DNA of 50,041 nt, taken from NCBI GenBank assembly GCA_900317325.1, contig ONGE01000031.1, positions 1 through 50,041 of the forward strand, written 5' to 3'. Within the stretch, counting starts at the first letter, position 1; each line of letters opens with the position of its first letter. Under the pieces are notes generated by a model that saw nothing but the letters and a program-made list of their open reading frames with translations, did not search any database and was not told the origin of the DNA. Origin of the DNA: an uncultured Prevotellaceae bacterium. Its GTDB lineage: Bacteria; Bacteroidota; Bacteroidia; Bacteroidales; Muribaculaceae. The position numbers were made by a program, and so were the translations under genes. Of the stretch, positions 1-9,117 are shown one piece after another.

Positions 1-100
1 GGGGTCCACCTCCGTTACAGTGGATCGTTGTACAAATTCTTGCATTTGGCAATCTTTTTTTGCCTCTCGAATCTGTCAACTTTTTTCAGTTCAAGTCAAT

Positions 101-135
101 GAGAGGATGCGACAATCAATCTGTCGCATCCTCTC
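101..135 (-). terminator. Perfect inverted repeat downstream of the giant LRR gene
   Basis: Two 14-nt arms (101-114, GAGAGGATGCGACA, and 122-135) are exact reverse complements around a 7-nt loop. The hairpin lies about 45 nt past the stop codon of the minus-strand LRR gene, so it probably ends that transcript. No clean U-run follows it on the minus strand, so it may instead stabilise the 3' end. Nothing else is seen in bases 1-178. Confidence 0.55.
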
Positions 136-178
136 GATTCGTGGAAAGTCGCAGTGACTTCCTGTTTGTTTCAGCTGG

Positions 179-3100
179 TTATCTGGATGACATCACCTTG
201 GAAATGAGCATGGTGATATCGGTCACGTTGAGAATGCCATCACCGCTCAAGTCGGAGTTTGTGAAGTTGATGCCGCTGTAACTCTCGCTCAAGATAGCGC
301 TGATGAGCAACGTGACATCGGTGATGTTCACCACACCGTCGTTGTTGACATCGCCCATTATGCCTTCAGGCTTACTGATGACAACATTTTGGTTAATGAT
401 TGTGTTGCCGCTGGAGTTGACCACGGTACCGTCGCTGTTGAAATAGGCTCCGGCTGGCTGCGTGATTGTCAGGCCGTCGCTGAGTGTAGGCTGCAGGCAA
501 TTGATCGAAGCGTAGTTCTGGCCATAAGCAGTCAGCTTGGTGCTCGCTCCGCTCATGATCAGTCGGCATGTATTGGAGCTACCATAAATGCCATAGAACT
601 TACCGTGGAACGTGGCCTGGACACCGCCGCTCAGGGTCAACGTTTTGCCGGCAGTCACCGAACATCCATAGTAGGAGTCGCTCCAGCAAATTAACGTACC
701 TGTGCCCGATATGGAAATTGATTCCCTGGCTCGGAGCGACATGTGGTAGCCTGATGTGATTCGGACGTTATTGGTTCCCGTCACTGTAATCTTCAAGCCA
801 CTGATTTCGTTCCTGATGTTATCGTTGCTGCCGCTGGTAATGGTTGCATCGCTGAGTTTCAGCGTATTGGTGCCCGGTGTGTAAGTCACTGTACCGCTCA
901 CGCCATCGATGACAGCGAGGTTGCCGCAGTTCACGCTTGTTACCTGTTCACCGTTGATCCACAGATTGTAGCGTGTTGCATTGTCCTCGATGTAGACGGT
1001 GGGTACATTTATCGAGTTGACATCGCTTGCAGCCAGTTGCACATAAGCCTTGCCGGTACTGATCGACTGCGACGAGGTCACGCGGCTGAACCGGTCGGAA
1101 CCATTAAACATGTAGTTCCACGGCCCTGAGGCAGTGTAGGTGAGCGTCTGGGATGCACCGGTCACACCCTTCAGGTAGTTGGTCGTCGGGGTGTAATAGG
1201 TGTAGTTAGAGACATCCGTTTTGCGCCTGAAGCGGTAAATGGTGCCCACGGTGCCCTTGAGCAGCATGCCTGTACCGCCCTTGATGCCCTGGTTGTTGTT
1301 CAGCTGCTGCTTGACCAGGAATCGGTTCACCAGGTTAAAGCCTGGAGCGATATAGAATTCACCGCTTGAGGGTAACAGCACATCGTCATCGACAGGTACC
1401 GAGATGGGGGTCCACTGGGTGGTGGGTTTCACCCAGGGCAACAGCTTCTTGCTATCGACATCGGGGTTTGAGGAATAAGTGGTGGTCTTCATCTTGGAGT
1501 AGAAGTCGTAGAACTGGCCTATCTCGACAAAGCAAGCAAAATTGGCGGCGTTATTGCCGTAGAAGATCCTGCCGAACGTGGTGGGTTGGGTTCTGCTCAG
1601 GAACAGGCCTTGCAGGCTCGTGCAGTTAAGGAAGGCAGCGGAACCGATGTTGGACAGCGTAGCCGGCATCGTGATTTCTCCAGCCAAAGCCGAACAGTTG
1701 CCAAAGGCGCTGCCGCCGATGGTTTCAAGACGGTTGCCCATCGTGAAAGAACTTAGCTTCGTGCAGTCGTAGAACGCATCTTCGCCGATAGTGACAAGGT
1801 TGGGAAGATTAACCGTTGTCAAACCCCAACAATAATAGAACGCCTTTTCGCCAATCTTTTTGATGTATTCACCACCCCTGACAATTTTCAGCTCGGTTAA
1901 GGTATAGAAGGCTTTATCTTCGATTTCGGTAATCGCGAAGTCAAGAAAGTTATCATCGTAATATCGCATGGGAATCTCTATCGTTCCGCTCAGCAAGGAG
2001 GGCATATCGCCCCTGACGACTTTCGCTTGGCCATTCGTTGTAAGGGTGCTGACCACCGGATCATTGTAACTGCCCACACTTGTCACTGTAAAGTATAATG
2101 TCGTGTTGCCCGTTCCGTCGGGATCCTTCAGGTCATAAGCCCTGCCATCGAGGCCTCCTGTGAAGGCGCTCGACCATGTGGAATTATTGCGATAGTTGCT
2201 GGTGTTGTTATATGGAACGCTCAGCACACAACCGCTTTTCAGTCCTGTGAATGACAGTCCCGAGGTGGGAGTGGGCTTATTGTAGTAGAGATGTTCAAGA
2301 TAGCTCATATAGCAGAACGCATAGCTGCCAACCGACGTTACTGAACTGGGAATGAGCAGAGTTTTGATATTGGCCTCATAGAATGCATAATCGCCAATCA
2401 TCGTGACGCCATAGGGGATCTTCAGCATATCGGTCGCGGTGCAACCGGCAAAGCACCAAGGCCTGATGGTTCTGGTGATGCCGTAGAAGCCGCCGTTGCC
2501 CACTCTGGTGTTGGCTGCACCTACCTGATAGATGGTCTCGTAGCTCTCGCTGCACAGCCAGCCTGCAAAGGTCTGAAAGAGCGTGTTGTTGGCGCTGACA
2601 CCGAAGTTCTCCAGGTTACTGCACTGGGCAAAGGCACCATCTCCATAGTCAGTCAACGACTGCGGGATATATTGATAGGTGACGGCGGTTTTGGCAAAGC
2701 AACGCGTGCCCAGCCTCTGTGTACCATAGCTCTCGCTGTTTTTGAGGTACAGGTTGACGGTAGCCAGGTTAGAACAATTGTAGAAGGCAAAGTTGCCGAT
2801 ATGCTGGGCCGAAATATTGACCTGGGTCAATGCCTGGCAGTTGTTGAAGGCATAAGCGCCCACCTCCTTGAGACGGAAGTATGAGCCCACGTCGCTGCGC
2901 CCGATTGTTCGCAAGGTCGAGTGGCCATAGGCAGCATAGGGTGCAATCTCGGTCCAGTTGCAAAAAATGTAAGAACCGCCACCGTAGGTGCTGTTGGTAT
3001 AGTCATGGGCCGAAGAGGCCATGGGCAGATAAGTTACCCCTGCCTCGATGCCCACCAGCGTGACGTCGACGTTGTTGCTCATTGTACTGGGACTGGTGAT

Positions 3101-3703
3101 GACATAGCACAGGTTGTTCTCGACAAAGTCGTTGGCCTTGGTGCCGCTATAGGAGATCGAGCCGTTGCTGTCGGCAGTCTTCCATGCGGTCACAGCGTTG
3201 TAGCTGCTGGTGTTGGTCTGTATCGCTGTGACGATCTCACACGTCCTCATGCCCCCAAAGGCATGGGATGTCAACGTGGGCGGTGTCGGTGCTGCCACGC
3301 CCATTTGGGTCATCGATGAGCAATTCTGGAAGGCATAGTCGTAGATCTTCGTCAGCGTGCTGGGCAGAAACACATATTTCAAGCCCGTGCAGCCCGCAAA
3401 GGCATAGGGGTAGATCTCCTCCACACCCCAGCCCAGGCGCACACGCTGCAGCGTTGTCACGTTCTTGAAGGCATCGTTGCCGATTGAGGTCACGCGATAC
3501 TCCTTGCCGTTGTAGGTCACTCGGCCAGGAATCGTGATGTCGGTCAAGCCATCATAGCCGCCATAATAGGGGCTCTCGCACACCCAGCAGGTGCCGTCAT
3601 CGGCTTGTTCATCGGGCTGATAGTAGATATTGCCCACCTTGAAGTAGGCACTGGCATGCATCGCCACCAGTGCTAATGTGAGTGTTAGTAGTATCTTTTT
3701 CAT
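179..3703 (-). CDS. Secreted BspA-type LRR_5 protein with C-terminal dockerin-like repeats
   Basis: This is an 1174-residue exported surface protein. Residues 1-19 form a signal peptide. From about residue 40 to 790 there are many LRR_5 (BspA/Treponema pallidum-type) repeats with the pattern AFxxCxxLxxVxLPxxLxxIGxxAF, interrupted by segments ending in SVPYNNT-like and EIGQF-like strands. Residues about 980-1110 are rich in short Thr/Ser/Gly beta-strands of beta-helix type. The C-terminus carries two Ca-binding dockerin-like loops (GDVNNDGVVNITDV and SDLSGDGILNVTDI). BspA-type proteins mediate adhesion to host matrix or other bacteria in some oral species; the ligand here is unknown. ATG at 3703 directly precedes the signal peptide. 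A Bacteroidetes promoter lies about 70 nt upstream. It is monocistronic and opposite to nothing visible on its left. Confidence 0.85.
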   Translation of the reverse strand: MKKILLTLTLALVAMHASAYFKVGNIYYQPDEQADDGTCWVCESPYYGGYDGLTDITIPGRVTYNGKEYRVTSIGNDAFKNVTTLQRVRLGWGVEEIYPYAFAGCTGLKYVFLPSTLTKIYDYAFQNCSSMTQMGVAAPTPPTLTSHAFGGMRTCEIVTAIQTNTSSYNAVTAWKTADSNGSISYSGTKANDFVENNLCYVITSPSTMSNNVDVTLVGIEAGVTYLPMASSAHDYTNSTYGGGSYIFCNWTEIAPYAAYGHSTLRTIGRSDVGSYFRLKEVGAYAFNNCQALTQVNISAQHIGNFAFYNCSNLATVNLYLKNSESYGTQRLGTRCFAKTAVTYQYIPQSLTDYGDGAFAQCSNLENFGVSANNTLFQTFAGWLCSESYETIYQVGAANTRVGNGGFYGITRTIRPWCFAGCTATDMLKIPYGVTMIGDYAFYEANIKTLLIPSSVTSVGSYAFCYMSYLEHLYYNKPTPTSGLSFTGLKSGCVLSVPYNNTSNYRNNSTWSSAFTGGLDGRAYDLKDPDGTGNTTLYFTVTSVGSYNDPVVSTLTTNGQAKVVRGDMPSLLSGTIEIPMRYYDDNFLDFAITEIEDKAFYTLTELKIVRGGEYIKKIGEKAFYYCWGLTTVNLPNLVTIGEDAFYDCTKLSSFTMGNRLETIGGSAFGNCSALAGEITMPATLSNIGSAAFLNCTSLQGLFLSRTQPTTFGRIFYGNNAANFACFVEIGQFYDFYSKMKTTTYSSNPDVDSKKLLPWVKPTTQWTPISVPVDDDVLLPSSGEFYIAPGFNLVNRFLVKQQLNNNQGIKGGTGMLLKGTVGTIYRFRRKTDVSNYTYYTPTTNYLKGVTGASQTLTYTASGPWNYMFNGSDRFSRVTSSQSISTGKAYVQLAASDVNSINVPTVYIEDNATRYNLWINGEQVTSVNCGNLAVIDGVSGTVTYTPGTNTLKLSDATITSGSNDNIRNEISGLKITVTGTNNVRITSGYHMSLRARESISISGTGTLICWSDSYYGCSVTAGKTLTLSGGVQATFHGKFYGIYGSSNTCRLIMSGASTKLTAYGQNYASINCLQPTLSDGLTITQPAGAYFNSDGTVVNSSGNTIINQNVVISKPEGIMGDVNNDGVVNITDVTLLISAILSESYSGINFTNSDLSGDGILNVTDITMLISKVMSSR

Positions 3704-3771
3704 AGCTCATAATGATTTATAGAGTTAATAATGTGGATTATCAAGAGTTAGTATTTAATTGCAGTTTGCGA

Positions 3772-3806
3772 CAAAGATAATCATTTTTATGTGAAAAAAA
3801 AACAAA
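3772..3806 (-). promoter_or_regulatory. Promoter of the giant LRR gene
   Basis: On the minus strand, TATCTTTG (3772-3779) matches the Bacteroidetes -7 box TAnnTTTG. A TTTG at 3803-3806 may be the -33 box, although the 23-nt spacing is longer than usual. The leader would be roughly 60 nt. Confidence 0.6.
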
Positions 3807-3998
3807 TTCGCACATTTTATAACTTGTCGATGTGATTAGTGTAGTCGGTGACGGGGTGATCGCAGGGCCATGACAAACGAGCCGCGGCAGCTGGTAGGCT
3901 GTCGCGGCTGGCGTTAAATTGAAGTATGTCTCGAGTTTACGAGTGCGGATGTAAAGGCAAGTCGGGTAAACACCCAGAGGCATGTCTAGCGGATGCCC

Positions 3999-4051
3999 CT
4001 CTAAACCCTAAACTCTAAACCCTAAACTCCAAGTGGGCCGCGCCCACTTGG
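3999..4051 (-). repeat. Heptamer array plus hairpin directly after asnS
   Basis: Bases 4029-4051 form a perfect 10-bp stem (CCAAGTGGGC) with a 3-nt loop, starting 2 nt past the asnS stop codon. It is followed on the minus strand by a 7-bp tandem array, TTTAGGG/TTTAGAG (3999-4028). The hairpin is the likely 3' end of asnS mRNA although no U-run is present. The rest of the 350-nt gap (3704-4053) holds only the LRR promoter and a small GGGTaaacACCC hairpin near 3964. Confidence 0.6.
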
Positions 4052-4053
4052 AC

Positions 4054-5445
4054 TTAGAACTCAGCGTTGTTCGGTGTGCGCGGGAACGGGATGACGTCGC
4101 GGATGTTGGCCATACCCGTCACGAACAGGATCAGGCGCTCGAAGCCCAGACCGAAACCGCTGTGAGGCACGGTGCCAAAGCGGCGCGTGTCGAGGTACCA
4201 CCACATGTCCTTCATGGGGATGCCGCGGCGCTCGATCTCACTCATGAGCTTGTCGTAGTCGGCCTCACGCTCGCTGCCGCCGATGATCTCGCCGATCATG
4301 GGGAAGAGCACGTCCATGGCGCGAACGGTCTTGCCGTCCTCGTTCTGCTTCATGTAGAAGGCCTTGATCTCACGCGGATAGTCGGTGAGGATGACGGGGC
4401 GCTTGAAGTGCTCCTCGACGAGGTAGCGCTCGTGCTCGCTCTGCAGGTCCACACCCCAGTCCACGGGGAACTCAAATTTCTTCTTGGCCTGCTTGAGGAT
4501 CTCGATGCCCTCGGTGTAGGTCAGACGCACGAACGGCTCCTTCAAGACGCTGTGGAGGCGCTCAATCAAGGTGTTGTCATACATCTTGTTGAGGAACTCC
4601 AGGTCGTCCTGGCAGTGCTCCAGCGCGTAGTTCACACAATACTTGATGAACTCCTCGGCGAGGTCCATGTTGTCCGTGATGTCATAGAAGGCCATCTCGG
4701 GCTCAATCATCCAGAACTCGGCCAGGTGGCGAGGTGTGTTACTGTTCTCGGCACGGAAGGTGGGGCCGAAGGTGTAGATAGCACCCAGTGAGGTGGCACC
4801 CAGCTCACCCTCGAGCTGACCCGATACGGTCAGGCTCGTGGATTTGCCGAAGAAGTCCTTCGTGTAGTCGGTCTTGCCGTCCTCGGTCTTGGGCAGGTCG
4901 CCCAGGTCGAGCGTGGTCACCTGGAACATGTCGCCGGCACCCTCGCAGTCACTGGCGGTGATCAGCGGGGTGTGCAGGTAGAAGAAGCCCTTGTCGTTAA
5001 AGAACTTGTGGATGGCAAATGCCAGGTGGTGACGGATGCGGAAGACAGCGCCGAAGGTGTTGGTGCGCATGCGCAGGTGAGCCTTGGTGCGCAGGAACTC
5101 CAGCGTGTGGCCTTTCTTTTGCATGGGGTAGTCGTCGTCGCAAGTGCCGTAGATCTCAATCGTCTGGGCCTGTACCTCAACGGTCTGGCCTTTGCCTTGA
5201 GATTGCACGAGCTGTCCCTCGACGTGGAGGCTGGCACCCGTGGTGATGGGACGCAGCTCCTCCTCGCTGAACTTCTCGAGGTCAATGACGATCTGCAGGT
5301 TGTTGATGGTCGAGCCGTCGTTCAAAGCGACGAACTGGACAAATTTGTTACCGCGGCGGCTGCGAACCCAGCCCTTCACGCACACCTGCTGACCCACCAA
5401 TGCGGGATCAAAGATATCAACGATTTTTGTTCGTTTCAAAGCCAT
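4054..5445 (-). CDS. asnS: Asparaginyl-tRNA synthetase
   Basis: The protein charges tRNA-Asn with asparagine using ATP, in the cytoplasm. It is a 463-residue class IIb synthetase. An OB-fold anticodon-binding domain (about 15-115, [18 protein letters not shown]) is followed by the catalytic core with motif 2 ([20 protein letters not shown]) and motif 3 ([14 protein letters not shown]) near the C-terminus. The NTPRHLAEF context favours Asn over Asp specificity. The frame is open up to 5502, but ATG at 5445 ([12 protein letters not shown]) fits the family N-terminus. The length is normal. It stands alone, between a hairpin/heptamer element at its 3' end and an inverted octamer element upstream. 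Confidence 0.95.
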   Translation of the reverse strand: MALKRTKIVDIFDPALVGQQVCVKGWVRSRRGNKFVQFVALNDGSTINNLQIVIDLEKFSEEELRPITTGASLHVEGQLVQSQGKGQTVEVQAQTIEIYGTCDDDYPMQKKGHTLEFLRTKAHLRMRTNTFGAVFRIRHHLAFAIHKFFNDKGFFYLHTPLITASDCEGAGDMFQVTTLDLGDLPKTEDGKTDYTKDFFGKSTSLTVSGQLEGELGATSLGAIYTFGPTFRAENSNTPRHLAEFWMIEPEMAFYDITDNMDLAEEFIKYCVNYALEHCQDDLEFLNKMYDNTLIERLHSVLKEPFVRLTYTEGIEILKQAKKKFEFPVDWGVDLQSEHERYLVEEHFKRPVILTDYPREIKAFYMKQNEDGKTVRAMDVLFPMIGEIIGGSEREADYDKLMSEIERRGIPMKDMWWYLDTRRFGTVPHSGFGLGFERLILFVTGMANIRDVIPFPRTPNNAEF

Positions 5446-5489
5446 TGTTTTTTGTGATATTGATGTTAAAAACTCCGACGCAGGCCTCT

Positions 5490-5550
5490 CGCTAAGCCGC
5501 AATGATGATTATTGTTGTCTTTAATAACACTTTGCGTCTTAGCGTGGGGC
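5490..5550. repeat. Inverted octamer element between asnS and rluB-like gene
   Basis: Bases 5490-5502 (CGCTAAGCCGCAA) pair with 5532-5544 (TTGCGTCTTAGCG) with one mismatch. The right arm ends in AGCGTGGGGC. Related octamers (TTAGCGCC, TTCGCGTC, TTTGCGTC) ending in GCGTGGGG recur at about 11468, 12353 and 15025, so this is one copy of a dispersed family. It could also act as a terminator for the rluB-like gene, which ends at 5576. Confidence 0.6.
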
Positions 5551-5575
5551 ATTGGAGTCGGATGTGTTGTTATGT

Positions 5576-7084
5576 TTATTCAAACGAGTTCTGTTTCAAG
5601 AAGTTGACCTCTTCCTGGGTCAGGTAACGCCAGCGGCCGCGCGGCAGGTTCTTCTTGGTGAGGCCGGCGAAATAAACGCGGTCGAGTTTCACCACATGAT
5701 AACCCAGCGCTTCAAAGATGCGGCGCACGATGCGGTTGCGGCCCGAGTGGATCTCGATGCCGGCCTGCTTGCGGTCGGTGGGGGAGACATAGCTCACGGC
5801 GTCGGCGTGGATGGGACCGTCGTCGAGCTCAACGCCGTCGGCGATGTGCTGCATGTCCTCCTCGCTGATGGGCTTGTCGGTCCATACCTGATAGATTTTC
5901 TTCTTCACATACTGCGGGTGAGCCAGCTTGGCAGCCAGGTCACCGTCGTTGGTGAGCAGCAGCACACCGGTCGTGTTGCGGTCCAGACGACCCACGGGGT
6001 AGATGCGCTCCTCACAGGCGCCCTTGACAAGGTCCATGACGGTCTTGCGGCCGTTGGGATCGTCGCTGGTGGTAACAGTGTCCTTGGGCTTGTTGAGCAG
6101 GATGTAGCACTTCTTCTCGGTGGTTACGATCTCACCGTTATATTCCACGATATCCTTGGGGGTGATCTTCATGCCGAGCTCGGTAACGACATTGCCGTTC
6201 ACCTTCACGAGACCCTTCTGGATGTATTCATCAGCCACACGGCGCGAGCAGATGCCGGCGTTGGCCATGAACTTGTTCAGGCGAACCTCCATGTTGGGAT
6301 CGATTGCCGGCTCCTCGTAGATGACGCGTTGGGGCTTGGGTGTGAAACGCATCTGCGGCTTGGGACCCTGGCGCTTGGGGCGCTGCTGGAATCCACCTTG
6401 ACCGCGCTGCTGGTAGCCACCCTGACCGCGCTGCTGGTAACCACCTTGTCCGCGCTGCTGGTAGCCACCCTGTCCGCGCTGCTGGTAGCCGCCCTGTCCG
6501 CGCTGCTGGTAACCACCTTGTCCGCGCTGCTGGTAACCACCCTGTCCGCGCTGCTGGTAGCCGCCTTGTCCGCGCTGCTGGTAGCCGCCCTGATGGGGCT
6601 GGTAGCCACCCTGGCGCTGTTGATAACCGCCTTGACGGGGCTGATAGCCGCCCTGTCCGCGCTGCTGGTAACCGCCCTGACGGGGCTGGTAACCCTGGCG
6701 CTGCTGATAGCCGCTCTGCTGCTCGGGATTCACGGGATTGCCCTCGGCATTGGGCTCTTGCTCGCCTGCAGCCTGCGGTTGCTGATAACGTTGCTGATAA
6801 CGGGGTTGATAGCCACCTTGGCGTTGCTGATAACGGGGTTGATAACCACCCTGGCGCTGCTGATAGCCGCCCTGGCGGGGCTGATAGCCCTGACGATGGT
6901 AACCCTGACGCTGCTGGTAGCCTTCTTGCTGCTGGTAATCATCGGATGCAGAGTTTTCTTCTCCTTGGTTAGGCTCATGGGCGCTATATTCCACTTTTTC
7001 ATAGCGGCCATTCTCCAAATTTTCATCTAGATTGGCATTGACTTCACCGATTCTAGGCCTTTTCGGTTTCTTGATCTCGTCCAT
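5576..7084 (-). CDS. rluB: RluB/RsuA-family pseudouridine synthase with long QRGQGGY repeat tail
   Basis: The C-terminal 238 residues (about 265-502) are a complete rRNA pseudouridine synthase. An S4 RNA-binding domain (LNKFMANAGICSRRVADEYI) precedes the catalytic domain, with the active-site Asp at about 368 in GRLDRNTTGVLLLTNDGD. RluB-type enzymes isomerise a uridine in 23S rRNA; the exact target here is inferred. Residues about 50-250 are low complexity: QQRQGY, QPRQGG and eight consecutive GGYQQRGQ units, resembling an RGG-type disordered RNA-binding region. Such extensions are known in Bacteroidetes homologues, but this one is nearly half the protein. The start at 7084 (MDEIKKPKRPRIG) is the only plausible ATG. 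The 263 nt upstream to the tRNA hold no other gene. Confidence 0.9.
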   Translation of the reverse strand: MDEIKKPKRPRIGEVNANLDENLENGRYEKVEYSAHEPNQGEENSASDDYQQQEGYQQRQGYHRQGYQPRQGGYQQRQGGYQPRYQQRQGGYQPRYQQRYQQPQAAGEQEPNAEGNPVNPEQQSGYQQRQGYQPRQGGYQQRGQGGYQPRQGGYQQRQGGYQPHQGGYQQRGQGGYQQRGQGGYQQRGQGGYQQRGQGGYQQRGQGGYQQRGQGGYQQRGQGGYQQRGQGGFQQRPKRQGPKPQMRFTPKPQRVIYEEPAIDPNMEVRLNKFMANAGICSRRVADEYIQKGLVKVNGNVVTELGMKITPKDIVEYNGEIVTTEKKCYILLNKPKDTVTTSDDPNGRKTVMDLVKGACEERIYPVGRLDRNTTGVLLLTNDGDLAAKLAHPQYVKKKIYQVWTDKPISEEDMQHIADGVELDDGPIHADAVSYVSPTDRKQAGIEIHSGRNRIVRRIFEALGYHVVKLDRVYFAGLTKKNLPRGRWRYLTQEEVNFLKQNSFE

Positions 7085-7347
7085 CGTTGTCTGTAATTTT
7101 TTGGTTGTTAAATAATAATGTAATACAACTGTTTAATGGCCTCTCGGCCGGTAGCAATAACAATAAGTCTTATTTGTTACAGATGTTCAATTAAACTCAA
7201 ATAACACTTCTCTCGCTCGTCCTTCTTGACGAGTGAAACGGGGATCTTAGGGTAAGTCTTGTGACATTTTGTGATTCATAGCACCTGTGATTTAATGGTA
7301 CCTGAAATAAAAAACACGCAATAGAACCCTATATTCTCTTTCTTTTC

Positions 7348-7425
7348 TGGTGGGCAGTGAGGGATTCGAACCCCCGACCCTCTGCTTGTAAGGCAGATGC
7401 TCTGAACCAACTGCGCTAACTGCCC
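7348..7425 (-). tRNA. tRNA-Val (anticodon TAC)
   Basis: The minus strand folds as a complete cloverleaf: acceptor GGGCAGT pairs with ACTGCCC, D-arm, anticodon stem TCTGC/GCAGA with loop CTTACAA (anticodon TAC at 7388-7390), T-arm with GTTCGAATC, and an encoded CCA (7348-7350). It reads GTA and other valine codons. Confidence 0.95.
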
Positions 7426-7454
7426 GTGTTAGGCTTCTCTCTCTAAAAGCACTG

Positions 7455-7486
7455 CAAAATTACTCTAAAGTTTTTGATTCCCCAAA
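7455..7486 (-). promoter_or_regulatory. Promoter of tRNA-Val
   Basis: On the minus strand TTTG (7483-7486) is separated by exactly 20 nt from TAATTTTG (7455-7462). This is a textbook Bacteroidetes -33/-7 pair about 30 nt upstream of the tRNA. Confidence 0.75.
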
Positions 7487-7509
7487 TAATTAAGGAAAAT
7501 TATCATATT

Positions 7510-7670
7510 AATGCTCGCGTTGCTCGCAGTGGATGACGCTCGCTGATGCTCGCGGTGTATTGCGCTCGCGTTGCGAGCGGTGTAGGGTGTAGGGTGTAGG
7601 GTGTAGTGGGGCCCTACGAGGCCCTGCAATGCGGATGTCTCCTCTCCACCATCCACCATCCACCATCCAC
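7510..7670. repeat. Cluster of short tandem arrays between tRNA-Val and mdh
   Basis: Four perfect copies of GGTGTAG occupy 7579-7606 and 3.5 copies of CCACCAT occupy 7646-7670; both have a 7-bp period. Bases 7510-7578 are an irregular GCTCGCG-rich stretch with several small palindromes. No convincing gene lies in 7487-7721. Confidence 0.7.
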
Positions 7671-7721
7671 TATACACCTTACACCCTAAACAGCGCTAGC
7701 TTGTTGGGTGTTTACCCTGAT

Positions 7722-7762
7722 AAAAAAGCAAGCCTGGGCGCTTTCGACGGCGCCCAGGCTTG
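7722..7762 (-). terminator. Rho-independent terminator of mdh
   Basis: A perfect 13-bp G+C-rich stem (7729-7741 with 7750-7762, core GCCTGGGCGC) with an 8-nt loop is followed on the minus strand by six U (7722-7727). It starts 23 nt past the mdh stop. Confidence 0.9.
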
Positions 7763-7784
7763 ATGTTCTGCGAAAACCTGTGTT

Positions 7785-8777
7785 TTACAGGTTGGGGTTG
7801 ATCTTGTTCCACTCGCTGATGGGGGGCACGATACCCAGGTCAACCAGCTCGTCGCGCATCTTGCACAGGTGCTCGTAGCTGGCATCGAGGCGCTCGTTCT
7901 CGCTGGGCAAGCCCTGCGGAACCTTGTAGCTGGCACCGTTCTCGTCGAGCGTGGTGTCCATTGCCATCATGATGTGGTTGTACTTCTCGTTGTTCACGTA
8001 GGTGCCAACGGGGAAGCGGAACTTCTCGCCACCCATGGCTGCACGTATCATCTCTACCGACAGGTAAGCCGGGCTCTGGAACGAGCTGCGGCCACGCAGC
8101 TTGATGATCTGAGCGCCACCCTTGGTGACATCCTGCTTCATCTGCTCCCACTCCTCGGCGGGGAACTCGGGTGTGCCGATGATGTCGGTCAACTTGCGGC
8201 CGGCGATCTCGACATGGCTGCCGAATACGGCCATCTGCTCACCGTGGCCGCCGTAGGTGGCGCAACCGGTGATTTCGCTCTGCATCACGCCGAACTTCTT
8301 GGCCAGCGCGCTTTGCAAGCGGGTGGTGTCGAGGGCGGCGAGGGTGGTTACCTGGCCGGGCTTCAAGCCGCTGTACAGCAGGGTTACCAGACCCGTCAAG
8401 TCGGCGGGGTTGAAGATGATGGTGACGTGCTTCACGTCGGGGCAGTAGGTCTTGATGTCCTTGCCCAGGCCCTCGGCGATCTCGCAGTTGCCCTTGAGCA
8501 GGTCTTCGCGCGTCATGCCCTCCTTGCGGGGTGCACCGCCGCTCGAGATGATATACTTGGCGTTGGTAAAGGCCTCTTTAGGATCGGTGGTGGCGGTGAT
8601 CTTCACGTCACCGAAACCGCTCTGGCGCATTTCCTCGGCCACGCCCTCGGGCGAGAATACGTCATACAGGCAGATGTCATTCGTCAAGCCCATCATCAGG
8701 GCGGTTTGTACCATGTTGGAACCGATCATGCCGGCAGCGCCGACGATGACCAATTTGTCATTTGTTAAAAATCCCAT
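7785..8777 (-). CDS. mdh: Malate dehydrogenase
   Basis: It interconverts malate and oxaloacetate with NAD(H) in the cytoplasm; in Bacteroidales it serves the reductive branch leading to fumarate and succinate. The 330-residue protein has the N-terminal Rossmann motif VIVGAAGMIGSNM (about 10-22), the acidic residue after strand 2 (LYDVF), the SSGGAPRKEGMTREDLL substrate loop, IIFNPAD, and the catalytic-His region CATYGGHGEQMAVFGSH. It matches the LDH-like MDH type of Bacteroidetes rather than the E. coli form. It is monocistronic, with a clear promoter upstream and a strong terminator downstream. Confidence 0.92.
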   Translation of the reverse strand: MGFLTNDKLVIVGAAGMIGSNMVQTALMMGLTNDICLYDVFSPEGVAEEMRQSGFGDVKITATTDPKEAFTNAKYIISSGGAPRKEGMTREDLLKGNCEIAEGLGKDIKTYCPDVKHVTIIFNPADLTGLVTLLYSGLKPGQVTTLAALDTTRLQSALAKKFGVMQSEITGCATYGGHGEQMAVFGSHVEIAGRKLTDIIGTPEFPAEEWEQMKQDVTKGGAQIIKLRGRSSFQSPAYLSVEMIRAAMGGEKFRFPVGTYVNNEKYNHIMMAMDTTLDENGASYKVPQGLPSENERLDASYEHLCKMRDELVDLGIVPPISEWNKINPNL

Positions 8778-8836
8778 GATTCGTATCTGTTATTAAAATT
8801 GTTAGTGCAAATTGTTACTTTGAAATTTTACCACTG

Positions 8837-8867
8837 CAAAAGTAGGCATTTTTGACCATTGCAACAA
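8837..8867 (-). promoter_or_regulatory. Promoter of mdh
   Basis: The minus strand shows TACTTTTG (8837-8844) as the -7 box and TTG (8865-8867) 20 nt further upstream as the -33 box. The leader would be about 55 nt. Confidence 0.7.
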
Positions 8868-8935
8868 GCAAAATGAAAGTATTAATGATTAAATATTGTG
8901 AAATGAGCCCCGCACGGTAGCATTTTGACTCTTGA

Positions 8936-8967
8936 TTTGGCCGATTGACCGAAATGCATTACCTTTG
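8936..8967 (+). promoter_or_regulatory. Promoter of the thiamine uptake unit
   Basis: TTTG (8936-8939), a 20-nt spacer and TACCTTTG (8960-8967) fit the Bacteroidetes consensus exactly. Transcription would start a few bases before the TPP riboswitch. Confidence 0.8.
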
Positions 8968-8979
8968 CACCGCGATTCA

Positions 8980-9060
8980 ATGAGTTTGGGGTGCCCCAAT
9001 TGGAGCTGAGAACATACCCATCGGATCTGATCCGGACAATACCGGCGTAGAGAACATTTA
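8980..9060 (+). promoter_or_regulatory. TPP riboswitch (THI element)
   Basis: The sequence carries the conserved TPP aptamer blocks in order: GGGGTGCCCC, GCTGAGA (9005-9011), CTGATCCGGA and AATACCGGCGTAG. These form the pyrimidine-sensing and pyrophosphate-sensing helices of the family. It lies directly behind the promoter and about 140 nt before the TonB receptor ATG. Thiamine pyrophosphate would therefore repress the receptor and pnuT. The expression platform is not obvious; a hairpin at 9071-9090 is a candidate part. Confidence 0.95.
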
Positions 9061-9070
9061 TTGATTCAAG

Positions 9071-9117
9071 TTTCGCAGGGTCTTGCGAAACATGAGGATT
9101 AGAGATTAGCGATTAGT
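9071..9117 (+). repeat. Hairpin followed by GATTAGN heptamer array in the riboswitch leader
   Basis: TTTCGCA (9071-9077) pairs with TGCGAAA (9084-9090). Seven bases later come three heptamers: GATTAGA, GATTAGC and GATTAGT (9097-9117). The same hairpin-plus-heptamer layout occurs after asnS, arcB and arcA. Here it lies between the aptamer and the start codon, where it might take part in gene control. Confidence 0.6.

Noticed and set aside
3999-4028. Telomere-like CCCTAAA repeats
   Set aside because: The match to plant-type telomere units is coincidental: it is two copies mixed with CTCTAAA, inside a bacterial gene-dense region.
5552-7030. A 492-codon open frame on the plus strand opposite the rluB-like gene, rich in Leu/Ala repeats
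   Set aside because: It is the shadow of the GGYQQRGQ repeats on the other strand; the minus-strand frame has full S4 and pseudouridine synthase domains.
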